From positions 434,001 to 498,000 of the forward strand of contig NZ_JABASV010000001.1 in assembly GCF_016107625.1 (NCBI RefSeq): a stretch of DNA of 64,000 bases, in the 5' to 3' direction. The translations under genes and the position numbers were made by a program. Origin of the DNA: Vreelandella alkaliphila. GTDB taxonomy: Bacteria; Pseudomonadota; Gammaproteobacteria; Pseudomonadales; Halomonadaceae. This document shows, one piece after another, positions 31,973-39,644 of this stretch. The notes below the pieces were generated by a model, which had not been told where the DNA came from, searched no databases, and saw only the letters and a program-made list of their open reading frames with translations. Position 1 is the first letter of the stretch, and each line of letters starts with the position of its first letter.

Positions 31973-33075
31973 TGCGTAACTTGCTCCCACTGTTGGCGCC
32001 AGCCGTCGACTAGCGCTTGCTGGTGCGGTTGTAAGGCTTGATATCCCCAGGCAGCAATTTCATCGTTTTGCGGGTCGGGGACACTAATGGTGCTACCTGC
32101 CAAGGTTTGAATAACGCTATGTCCGCATAGCGGTACATAGCCTTCTGAGTAACCACCTTCATGGACGAAGACCAGCTTCCCCTGACAGCAACGGGCGGCA
32201 AGTGCTTTTAGCTGTGCGGTCATTTCGGCAAACGCGGCACTGTTGAGCAGCATCTTGCCTAGCGGGTCTTTGGCACAGGCATCATAGCCACAGGCCACTA
32301 CGATTAAGTCTGGGTTAAAAGCTTCCAGTGCTGGCAACACCAGCGACTCCATCGCATAACGATAAGCGCCCAAACCACAGCCCGGCGGCAGCGGCAGGTT
32401 AAGATTCGCCCCTAGCCCCTCGCCTTCTCCCTGCTCTTCAAAACTGCCTGTATCAAGGGGATAGTTCGCGGCTTGGTGAACGGAAACGGTGAACACCTCA
32501 GGCTCGGCGTAAAACGCCGACTGCTGGCTATTACCGTGATGCACATCCCAATCAAGAATCGCTACCCGCTTTACTTGCCCCAAGGCTCGGGCACGCATCA
32601 CCGCTACCGGGATATTGCCCAGCAAACAGAAACCACGCCCCTGATCTGCCTCGGCGTGATGCCCCGGAGGGCGGCAAAGCGCATAAGCGTTATTAACATG
32701 CCCAAGCGCCACGTCCTCTACCGCTGCGACGGCAAGCCCCGCGGAGTGCCTTGCGGCGGCCCAGCTGCCAGGTGTAAAGGGCGCGCAGTCACCGCCATTG
32801 CCACCGCCACTCGCATCGGCTTCCTCAAGCATTTGCAGGTAACGTGGGGTGTGAAAGCGCAGCAGGTCTTGCTGCGCGACAACGGGTGGTTTGACCACCC
32901 TCAGTTCATCTATCAGACCGCTGACTTCAAGAATATTCTTCAGTCGCCGCTTGCTTTCGGGGCTTTCCGAAGCAGGCTGCGGCTGCAGAAATTCACCGGG
33001 AGCAGAAAAAACACCAATGGCACCCTGGTCGTGCCAAAAGCAGCGTTCGTGCCAGTAAAACCCTGTCTTACTCAT
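31969..33075 (-). CDS. Histone-deacetylase-family amidohydrolase (1)
   Basis: This 368-residue zinc-dependent amidohydrolase of the arginase/deacetylase superfamily has LCRPPGHHAEADQGRGFCLLGN (catalytic histidine pair), LDWDVHHGN (two zinc ligands) and VACGYDACAKDPLG (third ligand). The late glycine-rich loop is HEGGYSEGY. Bacterial members deacetylate polyamines or other acylated amines. I use the ATG at 33075 (MSKTGF), just 10 bases past the second HDAC-like gene; the longer frame has no support. It is coupled to the downstream aminotransferase by a four-base overlap. Substrate unknown; the transporter context suggests an acylated small molecule. Confidence 0.88.
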   Translation of the reverse strand: MSKTGFYWHERCFWHDQGAIGVFSAPGEFLQPQPASESPESKRRLKNILEVSGLIDELRVVKPPVVAQQDLLRFHTPRYLQMLEEADASGGGNGGDCAPFTPGSWAAARHSAGLAVAAVEDVALGHVNNAYALCRPPGHHAEADQGRGFCLLGNIPVAVMRARALGQVKRVAILDWDVHHGNSQQSAFYAEPEVFTVSVHQAANYPLDTGSFEEQGEGEGLGANLNLPLPPGCGLGAYRYAMESLVLPALEAFNPDLIVVACGYDACAKDPLGKMLLNSAAFAEMTAQLKALAARCCQGKLVFVHEGGYSEGYVPLCGHSVIQTLAGSTISVPDPQNDEIAAWGYQALQPHQQALVDGWRQQWEQVTQ

Positions 33076-33085
33076 TGAGCATCTC

Positions 33086-34135
33086 TCAACTTCTCTGATA
33101 ACCGCGCATAAAGGCGGCAAGGTTAGCGCTTAGCTGCTCAGTCGGATAGCCGCCCTCTTGAATCACCACGGTGGGCTGCGACAAACCGCTCAACAGCTCA
33201 CCCAATGCCACAAAGGCTTCGGTTTCCACGCTTAACCCGGCAAGCGGATCATCCTTGTGGACATCCAGCCCCAAAGACACCACGACCGCCTCTGGCTGGT
33301 AACGGTTGAGTTGCTCAATCAGCGTGGCCACCGCGTTAAGATAGGTCTCGCCATCACTGCCCAAGGGCAAAGGCAAGTTGACGTTGGCACCTTCACCCTC
33401 TTCGCACCCTATCTCGTCCACGCTCCCCCAGAAGAAGGGATAAAAAACGCTTGGGTCGACGTGTACAGAGCCAGTCCAGACATCCCCGCGGGAGTAGAAA
33501 ATATCCTGAGTACCGTTACCGTGATGCAAATCCACGTCAATGATCGCTACTTTGGCAAATTTCTCACGCAGCACGCTGGCAGCCAGAGCAGCGTTATTCA
33601 ACAAACAGAAGCCCCCCGCGTTATCCGGCCCCGCGTGATGACCCGGTGGGCGGCATAAGGCATAAGCGCGAGGGGGATAGGCGAGCGATGCACCACTCAT
33701 CACTTCCTCCGCTGCAGCCACGGCTGTCGCAGCCGAGGCTAATGCCCCTTGGAAGCTTGTTTCGCTTAATGGGCAGGCCATATCGTGCAAATGCCAGCCC
33801 GCCTGGCCAACTGGGTGGCTCGGGTAGTGGCTCGCACCACCGCAGGGGTGAACGTTCGGTGCCACCAGCGCCGCTGCATTAGGCAGTGCTTGCCAACGCT
33901 CATAAATCGTTTCCAAAAAGCGTAAATAGCGCGGCGTATGAATCTGCTCAAGACGTTTACGCAGCATCGGCGAGTCAGTTTCACTAGGTGCCGTCAGGCT
34001 CAAACCAGCCGCGGCCAACCCTTTGCTTAGCAGCTCAGCGCGCACCGGCCCTTCCGGTGATGGTGCTGGCTGTCCACGCAGCAGAAAGGTCGGCGGCGCA
34101 TGGTAGTCCTGGTCAGGGTGGTAGAAGCACTTCAT
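33086..34135 (-). CDS. Histone-deacetylase-family amidohydrolase (2), acetylpolyamine amidohydrolase-like
   Basis: This 349-residue protein is a second arginase/deacetylase-fold enzyme. It carries LCRPPGHHAGPDNAGGFCLLNN, IDVDLHHGNGTQDIFY (zinc ligands), VSVHVD-like GSVHVDPSVFYPFFWG and SLGLDVHKDDPLAG (third ligand), closing with IQEGGYPTEQL. The N-terminal FYHPDQDYH and the PFFWG loop are typical of acetylpolyamine amidohydrolases (APAH). Start at ATG 34135, with AAGGCGGA about ten bases upstream; GTG at 34144 is too close to that site. It follows the TRAP large permease by 18 bases. Zinc sites look intact in both tandem enzymes, so they probably act on different acyl substrates or steps. Confidence 0.88.
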   Translation of the reverse strand: MKCFYHPDQDYHAPPTFLLRGQPAPSPEGPVRAELLSKGLAAAGLSLTAPSETDSPMLRKRLEQIHTPRYLRFLETIYERWQALPNAAALVAPNVHPCGGASHYPSHPVGQAGWHLHDMACPLSETSFQGALASAATAVAAAEEVMSGASLAYPPRAYALCRPPGHHAGPDNAGGFCLLNNAALAASVLREKFAKVAIIDVDLHHGNGTQDIFYSRGDVWTGSVHVDPSVFYPFFWGSVDEIGCEEGEGANVNLPLPLGSDGETYLNAVATLIEQLNRYQPEAVVVSLGLDVHKDDPLAGLSVETEAFVALGELLSGLSQPTVVIQEGGYPTEQLSANLAAFMRGYQRS

Positions 34136-34153
34136 GTGTTGCACATCCGCCTT

Positions 34154-35428
34154 TTAAAGTAGTGAGGGAATCCAGGTTGAAAGCGCTGGAAATGCCGCTA
34201 ACAGCACAATAACGCCAATAAAAGCCACATAAAATGGTAGTGATGCCACAATGGCCCGCTCATAAGGCACTTCGGCTATTCGGGCCGCCGTCATCAACGT
34301 CATCCCCACTGGGGGCGTCACATTGGAAACGTTAAGCACCACAATCATCAATATGGCGAAATGCAACGGGTCAAAACCCAGCTGAATCATGGCTGGCACA
34401 AGTACGGGCGCAACCACTACGAGCGCAGGTAACACGTCCATTACCGTACCAATCACCAACAGTAGTAAGCACACCAGCATTAACTGTAGGAAGGCGGCAT
34501 CACTGAAGGTGGTAATAAGCCCGGCAGCGTCTCTGGCAATCCCTGAGCGTGTTACAAACCAGCCCAGTACCGCCGAGGTGGCAAGCAAGAAAAACACCAC
34601 CCCAGAGAAGCGTACGGTCACGACCAGCGCATCCCAAATTTTTCGCCAAGTGAGATTCCGATAAAATACGACGCCAATCACGATGGCATACACCGCCGCA
34701 AACCCAGAGGCTTCAGTGATGGTGGTTAAGCCCGACAGAATGCCACCCAGAATAATCAGCGGCACCACCATGGCAGGCAGCGCAACCACAAACGACATCA
34801 GCGCTACTTTAAACGGCGTGGGCGCCTGTTTGGGATAACCCCGTTTCCAGGCTAGGAAAAAGCTCACGCCGAGCAGCGCTAAAGCCATCAACAGCCCAGG
34901 TACAATGCCACCCGCGAAAAGGTCGATCACCGAAATATCACGCAGCAACGTTGCATACACCACCATCACCACACTGGGTGGAATAATCGGCCCAATAATC
35001 GATGAACACGCCGTAACGGCGGCCGCGTACTCGGCGTCGTAGCCCTGCTTTTTCATTTCGGGAATCATGATTTTGCCGATTGCCACGGTGTCAGTAACAG
35101 CGGCACCGGTTAACCCGGCAAAAAACACCGATACCGAAATATTGACGTGGGAAAGTGCACCACGAACACGGCCAAATAACGAATTATTAAACGCAATCAG
35201 CTTATGGGTTAGTCCGCCCTGATTCATTAGTTCGGCGGTAAAAATAAAATAAGGCACCGCAATTAACAGAAACCCAGAGACCCCTGAAAACATTCGGTCA
35301 GCAATGATGCCGAGCATGCGTTCTCCACCCAGGGAGAAACCACCAGCCAGCCCGGACATGGCCATGACGACCGCCACGGGAGCCCCAATAAACAGCAACA
35401 GCACAAATACAATAATCGTAGGCGTCAT
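34154..35428 (-). CDS. dctM: TRAP transporter large permease (DctM)
   Basis: This 424-residue inner-membrane protein has about twelve hydrophobic segments with family features: PTIIVFVLLLFIGAPVAVVMA at the N-terminus, GLTGAAVTDTVAIGKIMIPEM, the segment ACSSIIGPIIPPSVVMVVYAT, and NVTPPVGMTLMTAARIAEVPYE near the C-terminus. It is the ion-coupled transport subunit of a tripartite ATP-independent transporter, together with DctQ and DctP encoded upstream. It overlaps dctQ by four bases. The organic anion taken up cannot be read from sequence. Confidence 0.92.
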   Translation of the reverse strand: MTPTIIVFVLLLFIGAPVAVVMAMSGLAGGFSLGGERMLGIIADRMFSGVSGFLLIAVPYFIFTAELMNQGGLTHKLIAFNNSLFGRVRGALSHVNISVSVFFAGLTGAAVTDTVAIGKIMIPEMKKQGYDAEYAAAVTACSSIIGPIIPPSVVMVVYATLLRDISVIDLFAGGIVPGLLMALALLGVSFFLAWKRGYPKQAPTPFKVALMSFVVALPAMVVPLIILGGILSGLTTITEASGFAAVYAIVIGVVFYRNLTWRKIWDALVVTVRFSGVVFFLLATSAVLGWFVTRSGIARDAAGLITTFSDAAFLQLMLVCLLLLVIGTVMDVLPALVVVAPVLVPAMIQLGFDPLHFAILMIVVLNVSNVTPPVGMTLMTAARIAEVPYERAIVASLPFYVAFIGVIVLLAAFPALSTWIPSLL

Positions 35429-35970
35429 GGTCGGGTCTCCCCTTCAGAACTCTCAAGAAGCTCATCGATCACCTCATGCTCGCTTGTAAAGTGCTCAAGC
35501 AGTGCAAAGCCATGAACGAGATGCAGCAACATAATCAGGCCGCTGATAGGAACAACAATGGCCGTCACTTTGCTAGGAATGCGGATTTGATCCGACACCA
35601 TGTAGACCTGAGTCGCGTTGGTGAAGTAGCCCCAGCCATACCAAGTAAGCATGAGTGCAAATAAGCCGAGGACTGCCAGACACATCACCGCCGCTATTTT
35701 CACCATGATTTTGGGCAGGCTACGCACTAGCAGCGTCATCGCTACATGCTCGCCATAGCGAAGTGAAATGGTCATGGAGAGAAAGCCTATCCATGGCAAA
35801 AAAAGCCGAGCCAGTGAATAGGTCCAGCTCAGCGTGCTGCCGGTAAACAGCTTGTAGAGAAAGGCGGTAAAAGAAATACCCAACATCGATAAAATACAGC
35901 CAACGCACAATACAATCGCCGCCTGATTGATGTGATCGCTTAGGCGGCGTAACGGGGGTAAAACGCTCAT
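35425..35970 (-). CDS. dctQ: TRAP transporter small permease (DctQ)
   Basis: This 181-residue inner-membrane protein has four hydrophobic segments. The first is INQAAIVLCVGCILSMLGI, then the typical WTYSLARLFLPWIGFLSMTISLRYGEHV (written here in the order seen; the R/E and W positions match DctQ proteins), and a last segment near VPISGLIMLLHLVHGFALL. The C-terminal tail is acidic (EVIDELLESSEGE) and cytoplasmic. It overlaps dctM by four bases and lies 57 bases after dctP, as is usual for dctPQM operons. Confidence 0.9.
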   Translation of the reverse strand: MSVLPPLRRLSDHINQAAIVLCVGCILSMLGISFTAFLYKLFTGSTLSWTYSLARLFLPWIGFLSMTISLRYGEHVAMTLLVRSLPKIMVKIAAVMCLAVLGLFALMLTWYGWGYFTNATQVYMVSDQIRIPSKVTAIVVPISGLIMLLHLVHGFALLEHFTSEHEVIDELLESSEGETRP

Positions 35971-36027
35971 GGTGATTCCTCACGCTGAGGCAGCCTTTCT
36001 ACCCCAGCGTTTGTCCGTCGCTAAGTC

Positions 36028-37101
36028 TTACTGGCCGTATATGCGCAGATCATCATCTGCAAGCTGCTGACCAACCCGCTCGACTTCGTCAAGTAGCCCC
36101 TGCACTCGGGCTTCATCCATACCGAAGTCATCGACAATCCACTCTTTCCAAGCGGGTCGAGCAACCTCTGCCATGCGTTCCCGCTCGGCATCAGGCATCA
36201 GGTAGCAAGCTTCAAAACGTTCGCAGGACTCTACCCAACTGGCGGTGGCAAGCGCACCAGACATACCGTGGCTCAGTTGAATCGCTTCGCGGGCAGAGCT
36301 GATTAACGCCTGTTGATGCGTTTCCGGTAGCGACTGATACCAGGATTCACTGACGACCCAAGGAGCACTGTTGTACACATGCCCTGTCAGGGTGGTGTAG
36401 TCCGTTACCGCATCAAAGTTGAACGTGGTATTCAGCACAGGAGCGTTGAACTGGCCATCCGCTAGCCCCGTTTCAAGGGCAGTAATCAGCTCACCCCAAG
36501 GGAGGGGCGTGGCAGAAGCACCAAGTGAGCGCATGATAGCCACGTGAGCGGGGTTCTCTTCGGTACGGATATTGAGCCCTTCGAGATCCTCCATGGTCTC
36601 AATCAAGCGCACGTTGTTAGTGAAGGCCACAAAACCACCGCCATCATCGAACGTACCTAAGTAGCGCATATTGGCATCTTCAACGGTGCCGGACATGAAG
36701 TCAGCAAACCATTCGCTGTCAAAGAAGCTCCACGCTTGGCGCCAGCTGGTAAACAAGAAGGGTGCCGTTACCGCTTGGTAGTCGCCATAAAACGACGACA
36801 TTGCACCCGCTGACATAATGGTCGATTGCAGGGTACGACCACCCTGCACTTCTGAGCCGTTTTCTACTTCAGAACCTAACTGACCACCACCAAAAATAGA
36901 GACCTCAAGGTCTCCATCGGTGCGCGCTTCCACAAGGTTTTTGAAATGCACCAGGGCAGGATAGATTTCGTTATTCTTCATATCCTCTGGAAGCTGTGTG
37001 GCGATGACCATTTCATAGGACTGCGCCTGGGCGGTGGCACTGGCAATAGCCAGTGGCAGAGCCGCCATGGCAGCGAATAAAAAAGACTGTGTAGGTTTCA
37101 T
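36028..37101 (-). CDS. dctP: TRAP transporter solute-binding protein (DctP)
   Basis: This 357-residue periplasmic binding protein has a signal peptide (FLFAAMAALPLAIASATAQA, cut near AQA|QS). The mature chain shows YEMVIATQLPEDMK, then VEARTDGDLEVSIFGGGQLGSEVE, typical of DctP, and RLIETMEDLEGLNIRTEENP with the conserved arginine that usually binds the carboxylate of the ligand. GELITALETGLADGQFNAP follows, all standard order. A carboxylate-bearing solute is therefore likely. It is the first gene of the transporter set, preceded by 155 bases that contain a short tandem repeat. Confidence 0.9.
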   Translation of the reverse strand: MKPTQSFLFAAMAALPLAIASATAQAQSYEMVIATQLPEDMKNNEIYPALVHFKNLVEARTDGDLEVSIFGGGQLGSEVENGSEVQGGRTLQSTIMSAGAMSSFYGDYQAVTAPFLFTSWRQAWSFFDSEWFADFMSGTVEDANMRYLGTFDDGGGFVAFTNNVRLIETMEDLEGLNIRTEENPAHVAIMRSLGASATPLPWGELITALETGLADGQFNAPVLNTTFNFDAVTDYTTLTGHVYNSAPWVVSESWYQSLPETHQQALISSAREAIQLSHGMSGALATASWVESCERFEACYLMPDAERERMAEVARPAWKEWIVDDFGMDEARVQGLLDEVERVGQQLADDDLRIYGQ

Positions 37102-37204
37102 AACTTACCTCGTTTTGGTTATTAGCTGGTTTGCGTTATGACTGGCGTTTCCACTCGTAAGCGATCGTTTTATTATCGTTATTGTTAAAGCCGTAGAAGG
37201 CGAA

Positions 37205-37262
37205 CGTGACGGCTCCCTGTTAGCTACTCGGCTCTCTGTTAGTTACTGGCTGTTAGCTACTG
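37205..37262. repeat. Short degenerate tandem repeat, CTGTTAGCTACT-type
   Basis: Three imperfect copies of CTGTTAG(C/T)TACT occur within about 50 bases, with uneven spacing, upstream of dctP and overlapping the end of the ornithine-cyclodeaminase-family gene. They resemble the 14-base repeats at 3525-3607 (core TTAACTACT). No coding role beyond the last few codons. Confidence 0.55.
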
Positions 37263-38192
37263 GTTAATGGCCTCCCACACTTCAATGGCCGCGGCTAAGT
37301 CTTCAAGCGATGCGCCAACTGACTTAAACAGCGTGATGGCCTCTGCAGAGCGCCGACCTGGCTTAGTTCCCGCAAGCACCTCAGCAAGCTCTGCCTTGAT
37401 ATCCTCGAAACGGAACGCGCCTTCATCGATTGCCTGAAGAATATCGCCGGCTTCGCCCTTAGCCCCTGCATAGGTGTCCACAAATACGACAGATCGACGC
37501 AGGCACTCAGCATCGGTTTCGCGCATTTGGGGGCGGAAGGCGCCGATAAGGTCAACATGCGTGCCCGGTGTTAACCACTCACCTTTAATTAGCGGCTCTG
37601 TGGAGAGCGTGACGCAGCTGACAATATCAGCCTGTACAACCGCGTCTTGCAGATCACTAACGACCTGGGTGTCAAATCGGTCGGCATAGGCCTCGGCGAT
37701 AGCAGAAGCCTTTTCAGGGTTCCTGCCCCACACCAACACACGTTTGATTGGTCGAATGCTGGCATGGGCTTCAATGACCATAGGGGCCAACTTGCCAGTT
37801 CCCACCACCAATAGCGTTTCCGCCGCCTCGTTGGCTAGTGCTTGTGCCGCCAAGGCAGAGGCAGCAGCTGTGCGGCGGCGCGTTAGTTCGCTACCATCAA
37901 TGCACGCTAGTGGTTGGCCGTGTTTACCTTCACTAAGCAAATACAGCCCTGAAATAGCAGGAATATTGTGCTGGGCGTTCTGAGGAAAGACGTTGACCAT
38001 TTTGACGCCGATATAGCCTGCTGGCTCCCAGGCAGGCATCAGCAGCATGGTGGCTTCACCGTCGGGGCGATGCATCGCGTGATGATGGCGTGGCGGAGAT
38101 TCAACGCCGTTCACAAAGGTGGTATGTAGCCGCTTAATCAAACCTTCCCAGGTTAGATAGCGTTCCACTTCCGCCGCAGACACAACCCGCAT
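37257..38192 (-). CDS. Ornithine cyclodeaminase / mu-crystallin family protein
   Basis: This 311-residue NAD(P)-dependent protein has MRVVSAAEVERYL at the N-terminus, the substrate-binding lysine in GYIGVKMVNVFPQN, the arginine-rich SELTRRRTAAASALAA, a nucleotide fold in LLVVGTGKLAPMVIEAH, and DLIGAFRPQMRETD where family members carry the catalytic aspartate. Members act as ornithine cyclodeaminases, alanine dehydrogenases or reductases of cyclic imines such as pyrroline-2-carboxylate; the reaction here is open. Start ATG 38192, one base after the RidA stop codon region, indicates translational coupling. It lies between RidA and the TRAP transporter. Confidence 0.85.
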   Translation of the reverse strand: MRVVSAAEVERYLTWEGLIKRLHTTFVNGVESPPRHHHAMHRPDGEATMLLMPAWEPAGYIGVKMVNVFPQNAQHNIPAISGLYLLSEGKHGQPLACIDGSELTRRRTAAASALAAQALANEAAETLLVVGTGKLAPMVIEAHASIRPIKRVLVWGRNPEKASAIAEAYADRFDTQVVSDLQDAVVQADIVSCVTLSTEPLIKGEWLTPGTHVDLIGAFRPQMRETDAECLRRSVVFVDTYAGAKGEAGDILQAIDEGAFRFEDIKAELAEVLAGTKPGRRSAEAITLFKSVGASLEDLAAAIEVWEAINQ

Positions 38193-38193
38193 A

Positions 38194-38550
38194 TCAAGCC
38201 TCCGGCAGCGCAGCAACAACCATGATTTCTACTTTCCACTCCGGCTTGGCAAGCTTGGCTTCAATCGCTGCACGTACAGGCGGGCGTCCAGGCACTACCC
38301 AGGCATCCCAAGCAGCATTCATTTGGTCAAACTCGGCCATGCTGGTGACCCAAATTTGCGCCGAGATAAGCTGCTCTTTCGAGGTGCCTGCCTGGGCTAA
38401 CAGTTGGTCAATGCGCGCGAGCACTTGCTCGGTCTGGCCACGCATATCAGCCGTTGCATCACTGGGCACTTGGCCAGCGAGATAAACGGTGCCGTTGTGA
38501 ATCGCGACTTGGCTCATGCGGGCATTGCTGTCTTGATAGGTAACGCTCAT
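38194..38550 (-). CDS. RidA-family enamine/imine deaminase
   Basis: This 118-residue YjgF/YER057c/UK114-family protein should hydrolyse reactive enamine or imine intermediates. It has SQVAIHNGTVYLAGQVP at the start, the segment QTEQVLARIDQLLAQAG, and RPPVRAAIEAKLAKPEWKVEI. The conserved arginine in PPVRAAIE is the carboxylate-binding residue of the family. The next gene, an imine-forming or reducing enzyme of the cyclodeaminase family, starts one base beyond its stop, so the two are likely to work on the same imine. It follows the AraC regulator gene by about 130 bases on the same strand. Confidence 0.88.
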   Translation of the reverse strand: MSVTYQDSNARMSQVAIHNGTVYLAGQVPSDATADMRGQTEQVLARIDQLLAQAGTSKEQLISAQIWVTSMAEFDQMNAAWDAWVVPGRPPVRAAIEAKLAKPEWKVEIMVVAALPEA

Positions 38551-38680
38551 GGTGTCTCTCCAAGGAAAATGAGGTTCCTCTTGAGACTACGATGATGATG
38601 AGCGACGTGCTTGCCCGAAACTCTGGCAAATTTGCCCGTAAGTGTTGTAACTCATCGAGCTATGATTTCTGTTTGCCAAG

Positions 38681-39448
38681 CTAACGGTCTGAGGAGGGGG
38701 CAATTTCAAAGTAACGCCGATAGGCGCGAGAAAAGCTTCCTTGGTCACGGAAGCCAACCAGCATGGCAATATGGCCCAGGCTTAGTGCGCTGTGCCGAAC
38801 CAACGTACGGGCGTGTTCAAGCCGTCTGCGCTGAACATATGCTAATGGCGTCACACCGGTTAGGTCACGAAAACAGGCATGAAAATGCCCAGGGCTTAGC
38901 GCACATAATGCGGCTAATTGCTCAACCCGAATATCGTCCGCCAAGTGCTGATCCAGCCACGCATCCAGCCTTTCCAGGTCAAGCCGTTCGCTGATACAGC
39001 GAACACCGATCTGGTCAGCAACTTGCTTCGGCTCATCTTGAAGGTACATATACAGCGCTCGAAGCAGCAGCACGGCAATTTCATTTTGCAGCGCGGGGCA
39101 CTGCTCCAACTGGTTCGTTAAGGCATGGGTCAGCTGATTAAGCGCCGGAGGTACGGTAAAAAAACGTGGTTTGTCGAATAGCCGCTCGATTTCACTGCCT
39201 TTTTCCAACACCGCCAAGTGCTTAACAGGAATGTCCAACACCAGCGTGCGGTTACTGCCATCGCCTTGGTACTCATGGTGTCGAGAAGACGGGATCAAGC
39301 AGCCACGGCGTGCCGTGACACGCTCGCTCTGCCCTTCCATAGCAAGCTCAGTCACGCCACACGTTGCCAGAATTAACTGGTGAAAATCGTGTGAGTGGGA
39401 TACCTGTTCGGGGGCTAAATTACGGTTATGCAGCTCAAACTGGACCAT
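38681..39448 (-). CDS. AraC family transcription regulator
   Basis: This 255-residue protein has a cupin-like N-terminal sensor domain (SHSHDFHQLILATCGVTEL, then RRGCLIPSSRHHEYQGDG). The C-terminal double helix-turn-helix runs from about residue 165: LAALCALSPGHFHACFRDLTGVTPLAYVQRRRLEHA in order, followed by ALSLGHIAMLVGFRDQGSFSRAYRRYF. These are classic AraC/XylS motifs. It lies upstream of and on the same strand as the RidA-cyclodeaminase-TRAP-HDAC cluster, so it is the probable activator. The effector is unknown; likely a substrate of that pathway. Confidence 0.88.
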   Translation of the reverse strand: MVQFELHNRNLAPEQVSHSHDFHQLILATCGVTELAMEGQSERVTARRGCLIPSSRHHEYQGDGSNRTLVLDIPVKHLAVLEKGSEIERLFDKPRFFTVPPALNQLTHALTNQLEQCPALQNEIAVLLLRALYMYLQDEPKQVADQIGVRCISERLDLERLDAWLDQHLADDIRVEQLAALCALSPGHFHACFRDLTGVTPLAYVQRRRLEHARTLVRHSALSLGHIAMLVGFRDQGSFSRAYRRYFEIAPSSDR

Positions 39449-39644
39449 GGACGTACCGTTTGGTTCTACGTTGACGATTGCACTATAAAACGGCTGACCA
39501 TAGAAAAGCGAGAGAACGCTAACGCTTGGCTAACGCTCTCTTTTTGCGTAAAGCAATTTAACTAATGGCTAGTTACAGATAACTACGCTGATCTGTAAAA
39601 AGCGGTAGCTGCTAAGCTAGTCCAGTACCGCTTTGGCAATGTCA

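Noticed and set aside
39520..39547. Terminator-like sequence before CTCTCTTTTTG
   Set aside because: The arms are mostly direct repeats of GCTAACGC rather than a real stem, and no plus-strand gene precedes it.
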